A DNA stretch of 64,000 nt from Hanleya hanleyi. Taxonomy: Eukaryota; Mollusca; Polyplacophora; Lepidopleurida; Hanleyidae. How positions within the stretch are numbered: position 1 is the first letter of the stretch; every line of letters begins with the position of its first letter. Positions 46,785 to 57,419 of this stretch are shown here, piece by piece. The notes under the pieces are model-generated. The model saw only the letters and a program-made list of their open reading frames with translations, did not search any database and was not told where the DNA came from. The DNA is taken from contig JAVTVY010033733.1 of assembly GCA_036873755.1 (NCBI GenBank), forward strand, positions 1-64,000. Reading direction: 5' to 3'. The position numbers were made by a program, and so were the translations under genes.

Positions 46785-48287
46785 GCCCGTAGGCTGGTTT
46801 GGCAATGGGGGGGTTCGATAGAGAATATTGCGGAACTCCTAATGCGAGCGCCGCAGGCGCGAAGCCCGGCTAGGGGGGTCCGGGGGCATGCCCCCGCGGA
46901 ATTTTTGTGAAAATTTAGATGCCATATGGCGCGTTCTGGCGCAGTTTGACAGCATATTTTCGACATCCGCCAACTGCATTTTTTCGACTGATAAATTCAG
47001 TATATGACTATAATCGACTCGTTGTGTGAATGATAATCTTGTCGACTGGGAGATGGTTAATATTCAACCATGGGAAACCCCCTTTGATCAAGATTATTAT
47101 CATTAACTCCTCACTCCGGTGTGGTGGCTAAGAGTGTCTGGGGATAAGTGTCCCGTTTCCTATTTTTTTATTGAGTGAAGAGTGTCCTACCTCTGGAGAA
47201 GAGTGTCCTTGCTGTGTTAGAAGATAGGAGCCGGACACTCTTAATATGGGATATCCTTAGCCTCCACACCGGCCTGCCGATATATTTGTGCCACTTCAGT
47301 TCACACTTGTTACGATCTGGTAATGAGATGGATAGATCACGCCAACAATTCCTCCGATTGAGCTATCCTATTACATGTATCAAGAAACTGGCGCATGTTT
47401 ATTACTGTATATTTCGCCGCTATCTGTCCTAAAGAAAATATGTCAACCAGCTAAGACTTGATCACGTTAAGAATAACAATGTACAGCGGCGGCGGAAGCT
47501 CCCAAAAAGTGGGGGGACTCGACTATCATAGCACTTTAGGCGAGGGTCCTAGATGACTGTCGACGCATTCTGGCCGATTTCCGGCATATACAAAACGACA
47601 TATCATCACTATATAATCAGCTGCATTTTGAAATTGTTTTTGTGATTTTTTTCTCGTCATTTAGATGAAAAATTGAGTTAATAACTTTTGAATGTAAAAA
47701 AAGTATTTTTCCTTTCCAAAATTCGAACTATAGGCTGTGATCTCGAAGAAAGTAACATTTCAGCAGAGGGTTGGAGAGCGCTTACCCGTTTGAAGAGAAA
47801 TATGTGAACACAAAAAATGAAATAATATGAACGCAATTTTGATTTCTAAATTTGATAAGCAGATAATCGTCCAATAAAGCGAATGCAATTTCTATGTAGA
47901 TTAACATCTAAAACAGTTATTGGTCATTGTGAACGGAACAGAAGAATGAGCGAATCAGAGAATTTAACCCAAACAGCAACGTGCCCCTCCAGTGCAAAGT
48001 CGCCGATCCGTGAAAACCTGGCCTACAGGCCTGTATATCTGGTCACATTAGGACCAAAATCATGAAAAAGTCACCCAGCTTTTGTTGAAACTGGGAGGGC
48101 TGAGCCCCCACCCTCTCCAACTGAATGTGTAGCAATGCCAGGGAGGTCAATCGCTCCTGGCACATGGATGCCCGCATGTAGGTCCTTCCGTGCACTCCGT
48201 GAATTTTTTTTCTTCCCCCGGCAGCGGAACTCGGTCTGCTCTGCGGGGGGGTGCGTACGCACCCCACGAACCCCCCCAGCCTACGGG
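46785..48287. mobile_element. Possible non-autonomous transposon with GC-rich inverted ends
   Basis: GCCCGTAGGCTGG ... GGGGGGGTTCG (46785-46817) is mirrored by CGAACCCCCCCAGCCTACGGGC (48267-48287). Inside the left end is GGGGGCATGCCCCC. Such ends are common in marine invertebrate repeats. The ends could instead belong to two separate copies. Confidence 0.5.
47116..47272. mobile_element. 157-bp MITE
   Basis: CCGGTGTGGTGGCTAAG and CTTAGCCTCCACACCGG are inverted with one mismatch. The interior repeats GAGTGTCC/GGACACTC. It is nested in 46785-48287. Confidence 0.7.
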
Positions 48288-48794
48288 CCTGGGGAGACTT
48301 GGAAATGATATGCCACGTTAGGAAAATTGGAAAATATTTTGATCAGAACAATGAATTTCTTCAATTTCGCTCAAAAAGCTGTGAGGTACAAAAACAAATA
48401 ACCAAATTTCATGCTGTAGGCGTTATCTGATTGGATTAACGTAAACAGTAAACTCTCCACAGTGATGTAAGTGAGCTATCGTTATCACTGCTGTTATTCA
48501 CTGCTCTTGACTGACGACATAGCACGTGTGTCTTTATTTATTTATGTATAGCTACCTTGAAGTTACCGAGTCCTCAAAGTACCAGTAGTTCCTACATGTA
48601 GGAGATCTACGATCATCGGCGAGTCTGCCCTCTTTCCACAGTATTATATTTACACTTAGCTGATATTACACTCAAAGGAATGTACTTCCGAACCGAAAGG
48701 ACAGAAATATCGAATCCGGAGCGTAACAGATTCAGAATCATCTCGAGCAAAGAGGCAGACCCGTGCCGAAATTGAGCCGCCTCCAACACTGGAG

Positions 48795-49970
48795 AGTGAC
48801 TGGTGGTGGGGTAGTATACGCCAGTACTAGCCAGTATTGGAGAGCGACTGGTAGTTGGGTTAGTATACGCCAGTACTAGCCAGTATTGGAAAGCGACTGG
48901 TGGTTGGGGTAGATTACGCCAGTACTAGCCCATGGTGACTGGTGGTTGGGGTAGTATGCGCCAGTATTAGCCCATGGTGACTGGGGGTTGGGGTAGTATA
49001 CGCCAGTACTAGCCCATGGTGACTGGGGGTTGGGGTAGTATACGCCAGTACTAGCCCATGGTGACTGGGGGTTGGGGTAGTACACGCCAGTACTAGCCCA
49101 TCGTGACTGGGGGTTGGGGTAGTATACGCCAGTACTAGCCCATGATGACTGGGGGTTGGGGTAGTATACGCCAGTACTAGCTCATGGTGACTGGGGTTGG
49201 GGTAGTACACGCCAGGACTAGCCCATGGTGACTGGGGGTTGGGGTAGTATACGCCAGTACTAGCCCATGGTGATTGGGGTAGTATACGCCAGTACTAGCC
49301 CATGATGACTGGAGGTTGGGGTAGTATACGCCAGTACTAGCTCATGGTGACTGGGGGTTGGGGTAGTACACGCCAGGACTAGCCCATGGTGACTGGGGGT
49401 TGGGGTAGTATACGCCAGTACTAGCCCATGGTGCCTGGGGTTGGGGTAGTATACGCCAGTACTAGCCCATGGTGACTGGGGTTGGGGTAGTATACGCCAG
49501 TACTAGCCCATCGTGACTGGGGTTGGGGGTAGTACACGCCAGTACTAGCCCATGGTGACTGGGGATTGGGGTAGTATACGCCAGTACTAGCCCATGATGA
49601 CTGGGGGTTGGGGTAGTATACGCCAGTACTAGCCCATGGTGACTGGGGATTGGGGTAGTATACGCCAGTACTAGCCCATGATGACTGGGGGTTGGGATAG
49701 TATACGCCAGTACTAGCTCATGGTGACTGGGGGTTGGGGTAGTACACGCCAGAACTAGCCCATGGTGACTGGGGGTTGGGGTAGTATAAGCCAGTACTAG
49801 CCCATGGTGCCTGGGGGTTGGGGTAGTATACGCCAGTACTAGCCCATGGTGACTGGGGATTGGGGTAGTACACGCCAGTACTAGCCCATGGTGACTGGTG
49901 ATTGGGGTAGTATACGCCAGTATTAGCCCATGGTGACTGGTGACTGGGGCAGTACACGCAGTACTAGTGC
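48795..49970 (+). repeat. 42-bp minisatellite
   Basis: About 27 units of AGTATACGCCAGTACTAGCC + CATGGTGACTGGGGGTTGGGGT. Variants differ by C/T, GAT/GGT and single-G length changes. Because 42 is a multiple of 3, minus-strand frames read YYPNPQSPWASTGV repeats, but they break at length variants and have no gene context. Confidence 0.9.
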
Positions 49971-50689
49971 AAGTTAATAAACTTCTTGTTTGAAATGGGT
50001 CGTTCGACTGGGGTTTTGTTTGGCTTTCTATTTACATTTTAGAATGGATTTTCACTATATTTAAAGACACATTTCTACAGTATTGAGCCAAGATTTGTAC
50101 AGTCGTGGACTCGTCTTTCTTCAAATCTCAAGGATTCCATCTTCGTTACACGAAGTCAGTTTCTATGCTCACATTTCAAACTAGCCACGATACATCAGGC
50201 CCGAAGCAAACGAACTAGAATGTGTCATTAGATTAAACTAGCTAGACGGCACTGGCACTCGTCAAACAGTCTATTGTCTGGTCTTTGTGCAGCCGAAAAG
50301 GCTCAAATCTAGACATATTGTTGTCCCCAGACTTGGCTATTGCATGCATTGTCTCGTGATCCTTAGATGGAGTATGAACCTAAGGCGCTACACGGGGGAA
50401 GATAGGTTTCATTACTTTGAGTATCAAATCCTGGGACAGAATATCTGGAAGATACCGTCTTCAGCCTTTGACACTAAGGACTAAGGGAGCTTCTTGAAAT
50501 TAAGGCATACTAGGAACTGGCATAAGGCATTCCAAATGGTGTGGCATGGTGCGCCGAGTTGGAACTCTTAAGAACTCCCTGGCATCCATTTTCGAACTCA
50601 CCAAAGAGAGAATGGCATATGGCTTGCCATACAATAGCACAGAGGGGTTGGCAGGGAATGGCAGTAGTAGGGAGCAAGCGTTTACACTC
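49971..50689. other. No supportable gene
   Basis: Unique-looking sequence between the minisatellite and the virus-like element. The plus-strand frame 50287-50484 has no recognised feature. Confidence 0.4.
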
Positions 50690-51489
50690 ATATTGACCCT
50701 TGACCTCGGCTCAAACCACGGTAGGGTAGGGGTGCAAGGTTGTTATTGACCTTTGACAGCCAATCAGAAGCGAGTATTTTGACTTCGTCTGGGAAGGCAA
50801 GATCACGTGACTTGACCTCGAATTCCTCCGCGGTGATGCAGTCTGACGGTGATGCGGTCTGCCTCTGCGGACAGAAAGTAGTCCCAAATACGCGGGGAGC
50901 AGGGGGAAATTCTCCGGCAATCTTTATTGGATAGGTCCATACTGGGCAATGCAGGGAGAGTGTATTTAACACCATATTGTCCTTTGATCTCTGGGAAGTG
51001 CGGGGCGTGGGGCGTTGACCTTTGTGTGGAGTGAGGAGTGACCCTTCGACCAATCAGAAGCGCGTATGTTGACCTTGTCGGCCGAGTGATATCAGGGTTC
51101 AAGTGACCCGGTTGTGGAGCCGAATGACTCCTCTGGGTGGGGGGAAAACAGTCCGCGAGAAAAAATAGTGCGGCGACAAAATAGTGCGGGACCGTTTTTA
51201 AAACATTTTAAAACTTTAAAACATTCAAAATGGGCTTACCTTGAAGTGTCCAAGTCCTTCCGATGTGTCAAGTTTTAGACTTGGGTGTCCGTCCTATAGG
51301 GCCTATACATACTGGATGCTGGGGTTATTTCGTCCGTTGGCAACGGACTGGATGCCAACATCCGGGTTCCTTTGGTACGCATCAAATTGGCCTGGTGCCA
51401 AGTTTTATATTGGTCGGTTGGCCGTTGGCTGGGAGCCAACATCCGGGTTCTGTTGGCATTCATCCAATTGGCTTTGTGCCAATTTTTTG

Positions 51490-51592
51490 GCTATAAAAGG
51501 GGTTGATTTTCCCAGTTCGGTACTCAGTTTTTCACTTGACTGCTAAATCTACGATACCTGCCTGATACTACACCTGAACCTCTACCTGAGCC
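51490..51592 (+). promoter_or_regulatory. TATA promoter of CARD gene
   Basis: CTATAAAAGGGG at about 51492 lies 100 nt upstream of the ATG. The box and its GGG tail resemble those at 406 and 1543 in the other element. Confidence 0.6.
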
Positions 51593-51892
51593 ATGGAATC
51601 CACAAATCGTGCTACGCTGAAGCAGTGTCGTCTCAAGATCATGGATGAGATGGAGCATGTGGCCGAGCTATGTGATCTGCTGGAGAAGTCACAGATTGTC
51701 ACCAAATCTCTGCGGGAAGATGTCATGAGCAATAAGACGCTTACTCAACAAAATAGAGCGCTACTCAATCTGTTACCTTGCCATGGGCCTGCCGCCTATC
51801 AGGCGTTCGTCGAGGCACTGAGGAAGACGATAAATGGCCCATTAGCAGCCCTACTCCAGCCTGAGATAGAACGGGGCAAACGTTGGAAATAG
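51593..51892 (+). CDS. CARD-domain protein of virus-like element
   Basis: The ATG at 51593 lies behind a TATA box. Residues about 8-92 read as a death-fold CARD: an N-terminal helix with LKIMDEMEHVAELCDLLEK, then RALLNLLP and GPAAYQAFVEALR, which match the helix 4-5 signature of caspase-type CARDs (LLxLLP..GP.AF..F..AL). CARDs mediate homotypic assembly of apoptosis and inflammasome complexes. I infer possible interference with, or capture from, host signalling. The frame stops at 51892, but a neighbouring frame continues with a basic SPAKRIR-type linker to about 52121, so the original protein was probably longer and a frameshift lies near 51880. Host exon capture is an alternative explanation. 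Confidence 0.7.
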   Translation: MESTNRATLKQCRLKIMDEMEHVAELCDLLEKSQIVTKSLREDVMSNKTLTQQNRALLNLLPCHGPAAYQAFVEALRKTINGPLAALLQPEIERGKRWK

Positions 51893-52121
51893 ACTCTCTT
51901 GACCTTGAGCTACTATCTCCCGCCAAACGAATTCGTACAGACTTAATGCGAGCTTCTCCAGTCTCCACTCCAGTGGAAAAAAATCAATGACGCACTGGAA
52001 TCACCTCTATCGGCTAAACGACCCCACACTGAACTGAAAGGAGAACCTTTACCTGTGGTGGCGGCATCCGTAGGAACATCTGTGGAGCTACCCTCTAGCC
52101 AAAAAATGAACAATATTATTT
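51880..52121 (+). pseudogene. Frameshifted linker after CARD
   Basis: Two frames read SPAKRIRTDLMRASPV and SPLSAKRPHTELKG in succession, similar short basic, NLS-like motifs. They lie between the CARD and PC4-like segments and are separated by stop codons or shifts. They may be the tail of the CARD protein. Confidence 0.45.
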
Positions 52122-52665
52122 AACCTACGAAGTGGCTCGTTGCGCAACTCTCTCAGTGAGAACTCGCCGAATTTGACAGTGACAGTGAAAGACCAACAAC
52201 TGCATTTCGACGTCCCAGCCTGGGAAGAAAAGCCGGCCAAGCATATTTCAATCACAGCTAACGTCTGGGAGAGAATTATAGCTCTGTACGATACCATAGA
52301 CTTGCTCATCGATATGCAAGGAAAAGACGAAGAGAAATTTTTCGCGGGAGAAAATATCTTTCTCAGTTATAGACTATACAAAGGTGAGGTGTTGGTCCAT
52401 ATTCGATGCTGGATATGTGAAAAACAAGTTGTTTCCTCTATCTGATGGGGTAACGCTGCATTTGGGCGCATGGAATATACTGCAAGGGCTAACACCAGAT
52501 ATTTCTGAAAATTTCTCGACACGAGGAACACAACGCCTCTGTAATTCCCCGAGAATCGTCTCTAGGACGAGACTTATACCGTTGTATAGACTGTGTGTCC
52601 GCCATACCTCGTCAAACACCTCTTTACGACATTCCATGTTGTCATACCTATATCGTAACTCTATG
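52110..52665 (+). pseudogene. PC4-like protein, frameshifted
   Basis: The first open segment (to 52445) contains ISITANVWERIIALYD and FLSYRLYKGEVLVHIR. After a 1-nt shift near 52385 the next frame gives KNKLFPLSDGVTLHLGAWN, and a third frame near 52510-52660 gives LYRCIDC. The strand-turn-helix pattern and the GxxxxLxxWxxL ending resemble the ssDNA-binding PC4/p15 fold. From memory, similar proteins ending in a CxxC motif are common in invertebrate and fish mobile elements. At least two frameshifts make it inactive. The likely role was DNA binding during replication or transcription of the element. Confidence 0.55.
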
Positions 52666-52706
52666 AGCGAAATTTTTGCATTCCTTTAGAAACCGTTGAA
52701 CGCATC

Positions 52707-53080
52707 ATGTCGGCAGAAGACAATCTTGACTATGTAGATATGTGGATTAAATTTTATCGAGACCAGAGTAGAGCTCACCTAAAGGAGGAAATTTGTGAGA
52801 TTGGGGGAGAGTGCATTCTCCTCCAAACTCTCTTAATATTGCACAAGGCAACAGTGAGGTGAACTCGACTAACAAATCACGTACAAGAGAAATGACAGTT
52901 GAACTAATTTCACCGGCACAGCGAGTTGTAGAGCAGGCTAAAGCAGAGCTCTGTAGACAGCGTCACAAAGTAAGCGTGCAAGCGCCAGTAAGAGAAACGC
53001 GGAAAGAGAGGAGGAGGAGGAGGAGGAGGAAGAGGAGGAGGAGGAGGAGGAGGAAAGGAGGAAGAGCATATACCGTATAG
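52707..53080 (+). pseudogene. Small acidic/basic protein with (AGG)n-expanded tail
   Basis: The ATG at 52707 opens MSAEDNLDYVDMWIKFYR and runs to 52862. The second frame from about 52811 gives VELISPAQRVVEQAKAEL and ends in a run of arginine/lysine encoded by an AGG/AAG microsatellite (53008-53065). The two frames fit one gene with a frameshift. Its position just before the ATPase suggests a virion-associated protein, but I do not recognise the family. Confidence 0.4.
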
Positions 53081-53141
53081 TATAAAATATAGAGAGAAGT
53101 GATATTAGAATTGATCTACGTTTTGGCAGAGAAGCGTCAAC

Positions 53142-54748
53142 ATGACAAACAAGTGTACGGTGTGTCAGAAAACATTCTCGCGTCCAGATAACCTGATGAG
53201 ACATCAACTTATACACCAACAGGAGACTCAACCGATAAAAGCAGAACATCCCTATAAACGTACTCGCGAGACTTCATCTATGACTCTTTCAAGAGCGTCA
53301 CAACATCCATTTACTATGATCGTCAGCGGCCCGACTGGTTGTGGGAAGACATCATGGGTAATGATATTTTTAGAATCTGCTAATATCCATCCCTCTCCAA
53401 TTACAAGCGTCTAGTCCGTCATTCATAATCCAGCCGTCGTCCATTAGAGAATATCCGCGTCCATAATCCAAAGACCTATTCCATTTCCATATAACAGTAT
53501 TAGCACCAAATTCAAAAAGACAAAGTATACATAAACATAGGCTTGTTTCCTGCAAGAGAGAAGCGGTCAACAGTTTTCAATGATGCCGGCAAGACATCAT
53601 GATGTTCCAAAATATCAAATCCGTATCGCTGATCAGTATTCTTAATCCATAATATTCGTTATAGAGTCGTCATCTAAAAATGATGTACCTCAGTCACGCT
53701 TTGATTGTGACTGTTCATATGAGTACCATGAGGATCTTGAAGTACATGGGCTCATACGGCCCCTAGCCCCGGGTTAAGCGGAATTAGACACATGTTACGA
53801 AACGTAGCGCCATAGATCTTGCACGCTACGTTCGTATTTTGCTATCAGCATGCGATATGTATCGCCAAATTTGAGAAACTTTGAGTGGAGGCGCTTGATG
53901 GAATAGCCCTGTTTTATAAGTTTCTGCAACAATGTTTTGTGACGTTGATTAAAATCATCACATTTAACACAGGATCTAGCAAATGCTACTAAGCGAGATA
54001 TGTATACGCCATATGCAGGTCCCACTGGAATATTACTATCCAGAAAGGGATAGTTTACGATGTCGAAATTGTAATCATCTCTTTTGTCATACGCATCGTA
54101 TGGTGTTACAGTCAGTGGCAGTCAGCCTATGAATCTACAAGTCCGAAAAATGTAAACTTCCTCCCCGGCATACCCCATGGCATAGGCGAAGAGTATTACT
54201 TCGACCCCGACCAAACCAACGTTATTGTTCTGGACGATTTGATGGGTGAGGTAAAGTGCGAAGAAAAAGTTACCGACCTATTCACCAAAGGGTTGCATCA
54301 CAGAAATTTGTCCGTAATTTATCTGACTCAGAATCTCTTCCCTCAAGGCAAGGCATCTCGAGATATCACGCTAAACTGTCAGTATTTCGTTCTATTCAAT
54401 AATCCTATTGATAGACAGCAAATTAGCACGTTCGGGAGACGGATCTTTCCTCGGGATACGACACGTTTCATGGCACAATTTCAAGAAGCCACATCTCGTC
54501 CGTACGGTTATCTGTTCATCGATTTAAACCCCCATACAGCGGAAAATGACAGACTGTCTACCAATGTAATATCAGGCGATGAGGAACTCGTGAAAGAAGA
54601 AGAACAACTGCCACCTCGTCCAGCCTCAATTCATAATCCATCAACTCAAATTCATCGCATACCATCTCACGATCCGGCATGGTCCGCTAAGAGGAATGAA
54701 CAAGTGGGAGAGGGAATATATACGAAGATGGATCCACCGTGGTTCTAA
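53142..54748 (+). pseudogene. Zinc-finger-tagged genome-packaging ATPase, split by insertion
   Basis: The ATG at 53142 starts one C2H2 finger (CTVCQKTFSRPDNLMRH), then the Walker A motif GPTGCGKTSW. The reading is cut at about 53398. It resumes at about 54089 with RIVWCYSQWQ, the Walker B motif NVIVLDDLM, LSVIYLTQNLFPQG and RFMAQFQEAT, ending at 54748. This order matches FtsK/HerA-type packaging ATPases of Polintons and adintoviruses, which pump DNA into capsids. The insert is a retroelement fragment on the minus strand. All nucleotide-binding motifs survive, so the interruption may be fairly recent. Confidence 0.75.
53399..54088 (-). mobile_element. Retroelement 3' fragment inserted in the ATPase gene
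   Basis: The minus strand from 54085 reads PAYGVYISRLVAFARSC and DFNQRHKTLLQKLIKQGY, the C-terminal region of a reverse-transcriptase polyprotein common in aquatic animals (clade unresolved). The non-coding tail follows to 53399. The tail recurs in fragments at 19387, 21962, 28450-29240 and 42708. The insert is 5'-truncated. Confidence 0.65.
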
Positions 54749-54780
54749 CGGAATGAAAATGATGAGTCTCAGCAGGGCAG

Positions 54781-55249
54781 ATGATCCATAGTAGCGGGAA
54801 TGAAATGGAACGACGAAAGAGAAAATACCCCTCAGATGACGAAATCATCCATCCTGGGAAAATAGATCTACCTACCCACTTGCGGAAACGGGTCAAATAT
54901 AACGTGTGGAAAAACATGTTCGGTAAACCTATCGCGATAGATTGTAGGGTTGACATTGACGAGAGAAAGCAGCGATCTACAAGCCAAGGTTACGACGAGG
55001 ATGAGTCTGGTGCAAATGCAATGGAGAAATATATTCCAACGATGATGAAGACCTTACGTCAAAATACTACAATCTCCTCGTGAACATACAAAAGCTACAA
55101 ACCTATTATATTCATAACTGAAAACAACGAGGCGTCTGCAAACGATATACGACATAGACTACGAGGAAGCACTCAGACAGACGATTAAGATGCGGAAATG
55201 CTTATTCGATAAGTTGATTGATGACGGTGATAGCGAGGACTCCGAATAA
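54781..55249 (+). pseudogene. Unrecognised element gene with acidic C-terminus
   Basis: The first frame (to 55083) reads ERRKRKYPSDDEIIHPGK and LRKRVKYNVWKNMFGKP. A shifted frame from about 55150 reads DYEEALRQTIKMRKCLFD and ends GDSEDSE at 55247-55249. The basic start and acidic end fit one small gene with a frameshift. It lies 30 nt after the ATPase. AATAAAGCG at 55382 may be its polyadenylation signal. The family is not recognised. Confidence 0.4.
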
Positions 55250-55837
55250 AGATCCCAGTTGAAATATTCGTACATAAACATTGAATGGAAGACTAGATGT
55301 CGAAATGATACCCAAAACAATGGAGATGTATTTCATATAAGCAATTTTCTCTCATTATTTGTGCAGTGCTATGAGTTGATGAATAAAGCGATTATTTAGT
55401 AATCTTCGTATTGCTTTGTCTCTATACTAGTCATATAATTCCTCCTTCTCCAATCTCCTGACTCTTCCTCCTCCTCATTCCTACTCCTCTGCCTCCTCCT
55501 TTTCACATACGCTAAGGTAACTCCCAGGTAGCCGTATGGATAAAGGCCCTCATCTCCCCAAACGCTCTTCATTGCACCTTCGAAACTCCCCGTTCTCTAC
55601 TACTTTCGTGTGATCTATAAATAGAACAAAGGTTTGCCCCGAAAAGAAAAACTGGTATGCTAGGGCGTTAGGATAAGGCGTTAAGGTAAGGCCTAACATA
55701 CCGATATGTAGGGAGAGATAACTCTTGCTGGGCCGTACCGTGACCGGAAGTGACCTTTGACACGAATATGACGTCAACTTGACCTACTAAACTAGTTGCA
55801 AAGGTCGTCTGGACCTACTTTTGACCACACACTAATT

Positions 55838-56300
55838 TTACATTTCTCCGGGTGCAAGAAAGAGTATACTATGGCTCCAAGTGTGTGAATTTGCTGCCTG
55901 TACTGGAACACTATGGTCGACAAATCGTCCTATTTTCCCATAAAACATACACATTTTACATTCTCCGGGTGCAAGAAAGAGCATACTATCGCTCCAAGTG
56001 TGTGTGTGTGGGTCCAGTACACTACCACCACCACCACCACGCATGCGCACTCGAATAGCGGGGAAAGTTACGGAGATACGATAAATTCGTATGGGAGTTT
56101 TACGGTAGACCTCGACACGAGGAATACAACGCCGCAAACAGTGTGCGCGTATGTCGCTTATTTCGCGAGAAATGACCGAATCACGTGACACCGATTATCG
56201 TCTAATTGCGGCGAAAGTTACCGCCGGGCGATAACATTGTATAGGGCCTCTATGCGAGAGGAATACGACGCCGTAAGCCGCGAGTCTCTATCCGTCTTAG
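55838..56300 (+). repeat. Short direct repeats
   Basis: TTTACATT-CTCCGGGTGCAA ... CTCCAAGTGTGTG occurs at about 55838 and 55955 (period about 118). AAAGTTAC ... GAGGAATAC(A/G)ACGCCG occurs at 56069-56130 and 56215-56272. A (CAC)n run lies at 56025. No gene is seen. Confidence 0.55.
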
Positions 56301-56509
56301 TTCTCGAGATACCGCCATGGGTAATTTATAGAAAATACGACGAAAATCGGCAGTCAAAAAAAATCGAAAATTTGTTTCTACTCCAAAACAAAATTTGGAC
56401 GCCCTAGGAGCATAATTAAGGAATTTACGCATTTCATGTCTCGTTCAACACTATCAACATAGGAATCAATACGACTTCGGCCCCGAATTAGCCGCCTGCT
56501 TTCATTAGT

Positions 56510-56815
56510 CACGCTTCGTCGCTAACTATAGACACGGCCCGCTGAACAGATATAGAACACCGCAAACACTTCTCATGCTATAGTCACGTTTCGGTGAACA
56601 GACGTTGAACTACAACTCCGCACCTCCGGATTATATATAGACGATGAACACCGCACCTTCATGCTATAAGTATGGCTCCATAAATAGGCCATAACCTCGA
56701 ACACCGCAAAAAGCTATAGACACGGTCCGCTGAGCAGACATAAAACACCGCAAACACCTCAGGCTATTGTCACGGTCCGGTGAACATACGTTGACCTACA
56801 ACCCCTTGGGCTATG
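56510..56815 (+). repeat. About 180-bp duplicated block
   Basis: TATAGACACGG.CCGCTGA.CAGA and ACACCGCAAACAC ... GTCACG.T.CGGTGAACA recur at about 56530-56610 and 56710-56790. The region 56815-57400 shows nothing I can annotate. Confidence 0.5.
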
Positions 56816-57419
56816 TTCATGACACTAAATAGACGAGCGCCGCACGACTTCGACCTATTTATGACGTCACCGCGACCTACTTATGACGCCATCGGCTTCC
56901 CGGCTTCCCTGTCTCAGAACCGGCTAATTATATTCTACTTATATATGTATTGATTTAGGCGATCATTGTACTGAATGAGGCTTGATTGATCCTGAACGTT
57001 TATAATATATGCCAGTAGAAGTGATATAGGCCTACAAGTGAGAATATCCAATCTTCGACTCAAGACATAGTGACGTAATTTAACACTTAGAAATTTACCT
57101 AAAACGTCCATTCTTTCTATATGTAATTACATGTACATTCTAGGCCAAAGCGTTGATCAGATGTTCAAATTATTGAATTAAATTATAGACGAATGTTTGA
57201 GTTTCGATCTGCCCAGAAGCTGCAATAAAATGGATGTGTACATGTACCTATATCAATGTGTTGCCCTTCTATGCTCAAACCCTCCACCGCAGCTTTAAAG
57301 ATTTTAATTTTAAGTTGGCAGATAGAAATATATCTTCATTATCAAAAATCATATATAAATTACCTTAAGCAATTTCTGGTGTCGACTATATAAATACTGA
57401 TGACGAGCGGGGAACACGA

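Larger units (their letters stand above)
50690..55810 (+). mobile_element. Polinton/Maverick-like element remnant carrying CARD, PC4-like and packaging ATPase genes
   Basis: Five same-strand genes, all but possibly the first broken, include an FtsK/HerA-type packaging ATPase, a hallmark of Polintons and adintoviruses. The flanks contain TTGACCTTTGACAGCC (about 50755) and TGACCGGAAGTGACCTTTGAC (55741), the latter shared inverted with 68-88. The 20-mer AATCAGAAGCGAGTATTTTG at 50762 is also at 170. Integrase, polymerase B, protease and capsid genes are not visible, so this is an internally deleted, inactive genomic copy. Boundaries are approximate. Confidence 0.6.

Noticed and set aside
48876..49957. 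YYPNPQSPWASTGV repeat protein
   Set aside because: The 42-bp unit is a multiple of 3, frames change at length variants, and there is no promoter, start context or flanking coding sequence.
1..55810. One giant virus-like element spanning both remnants
   Set aside because: The interval holds two intron-containing host-type genes and ordinary repeats. Two related remnants explain the shared motifs better.
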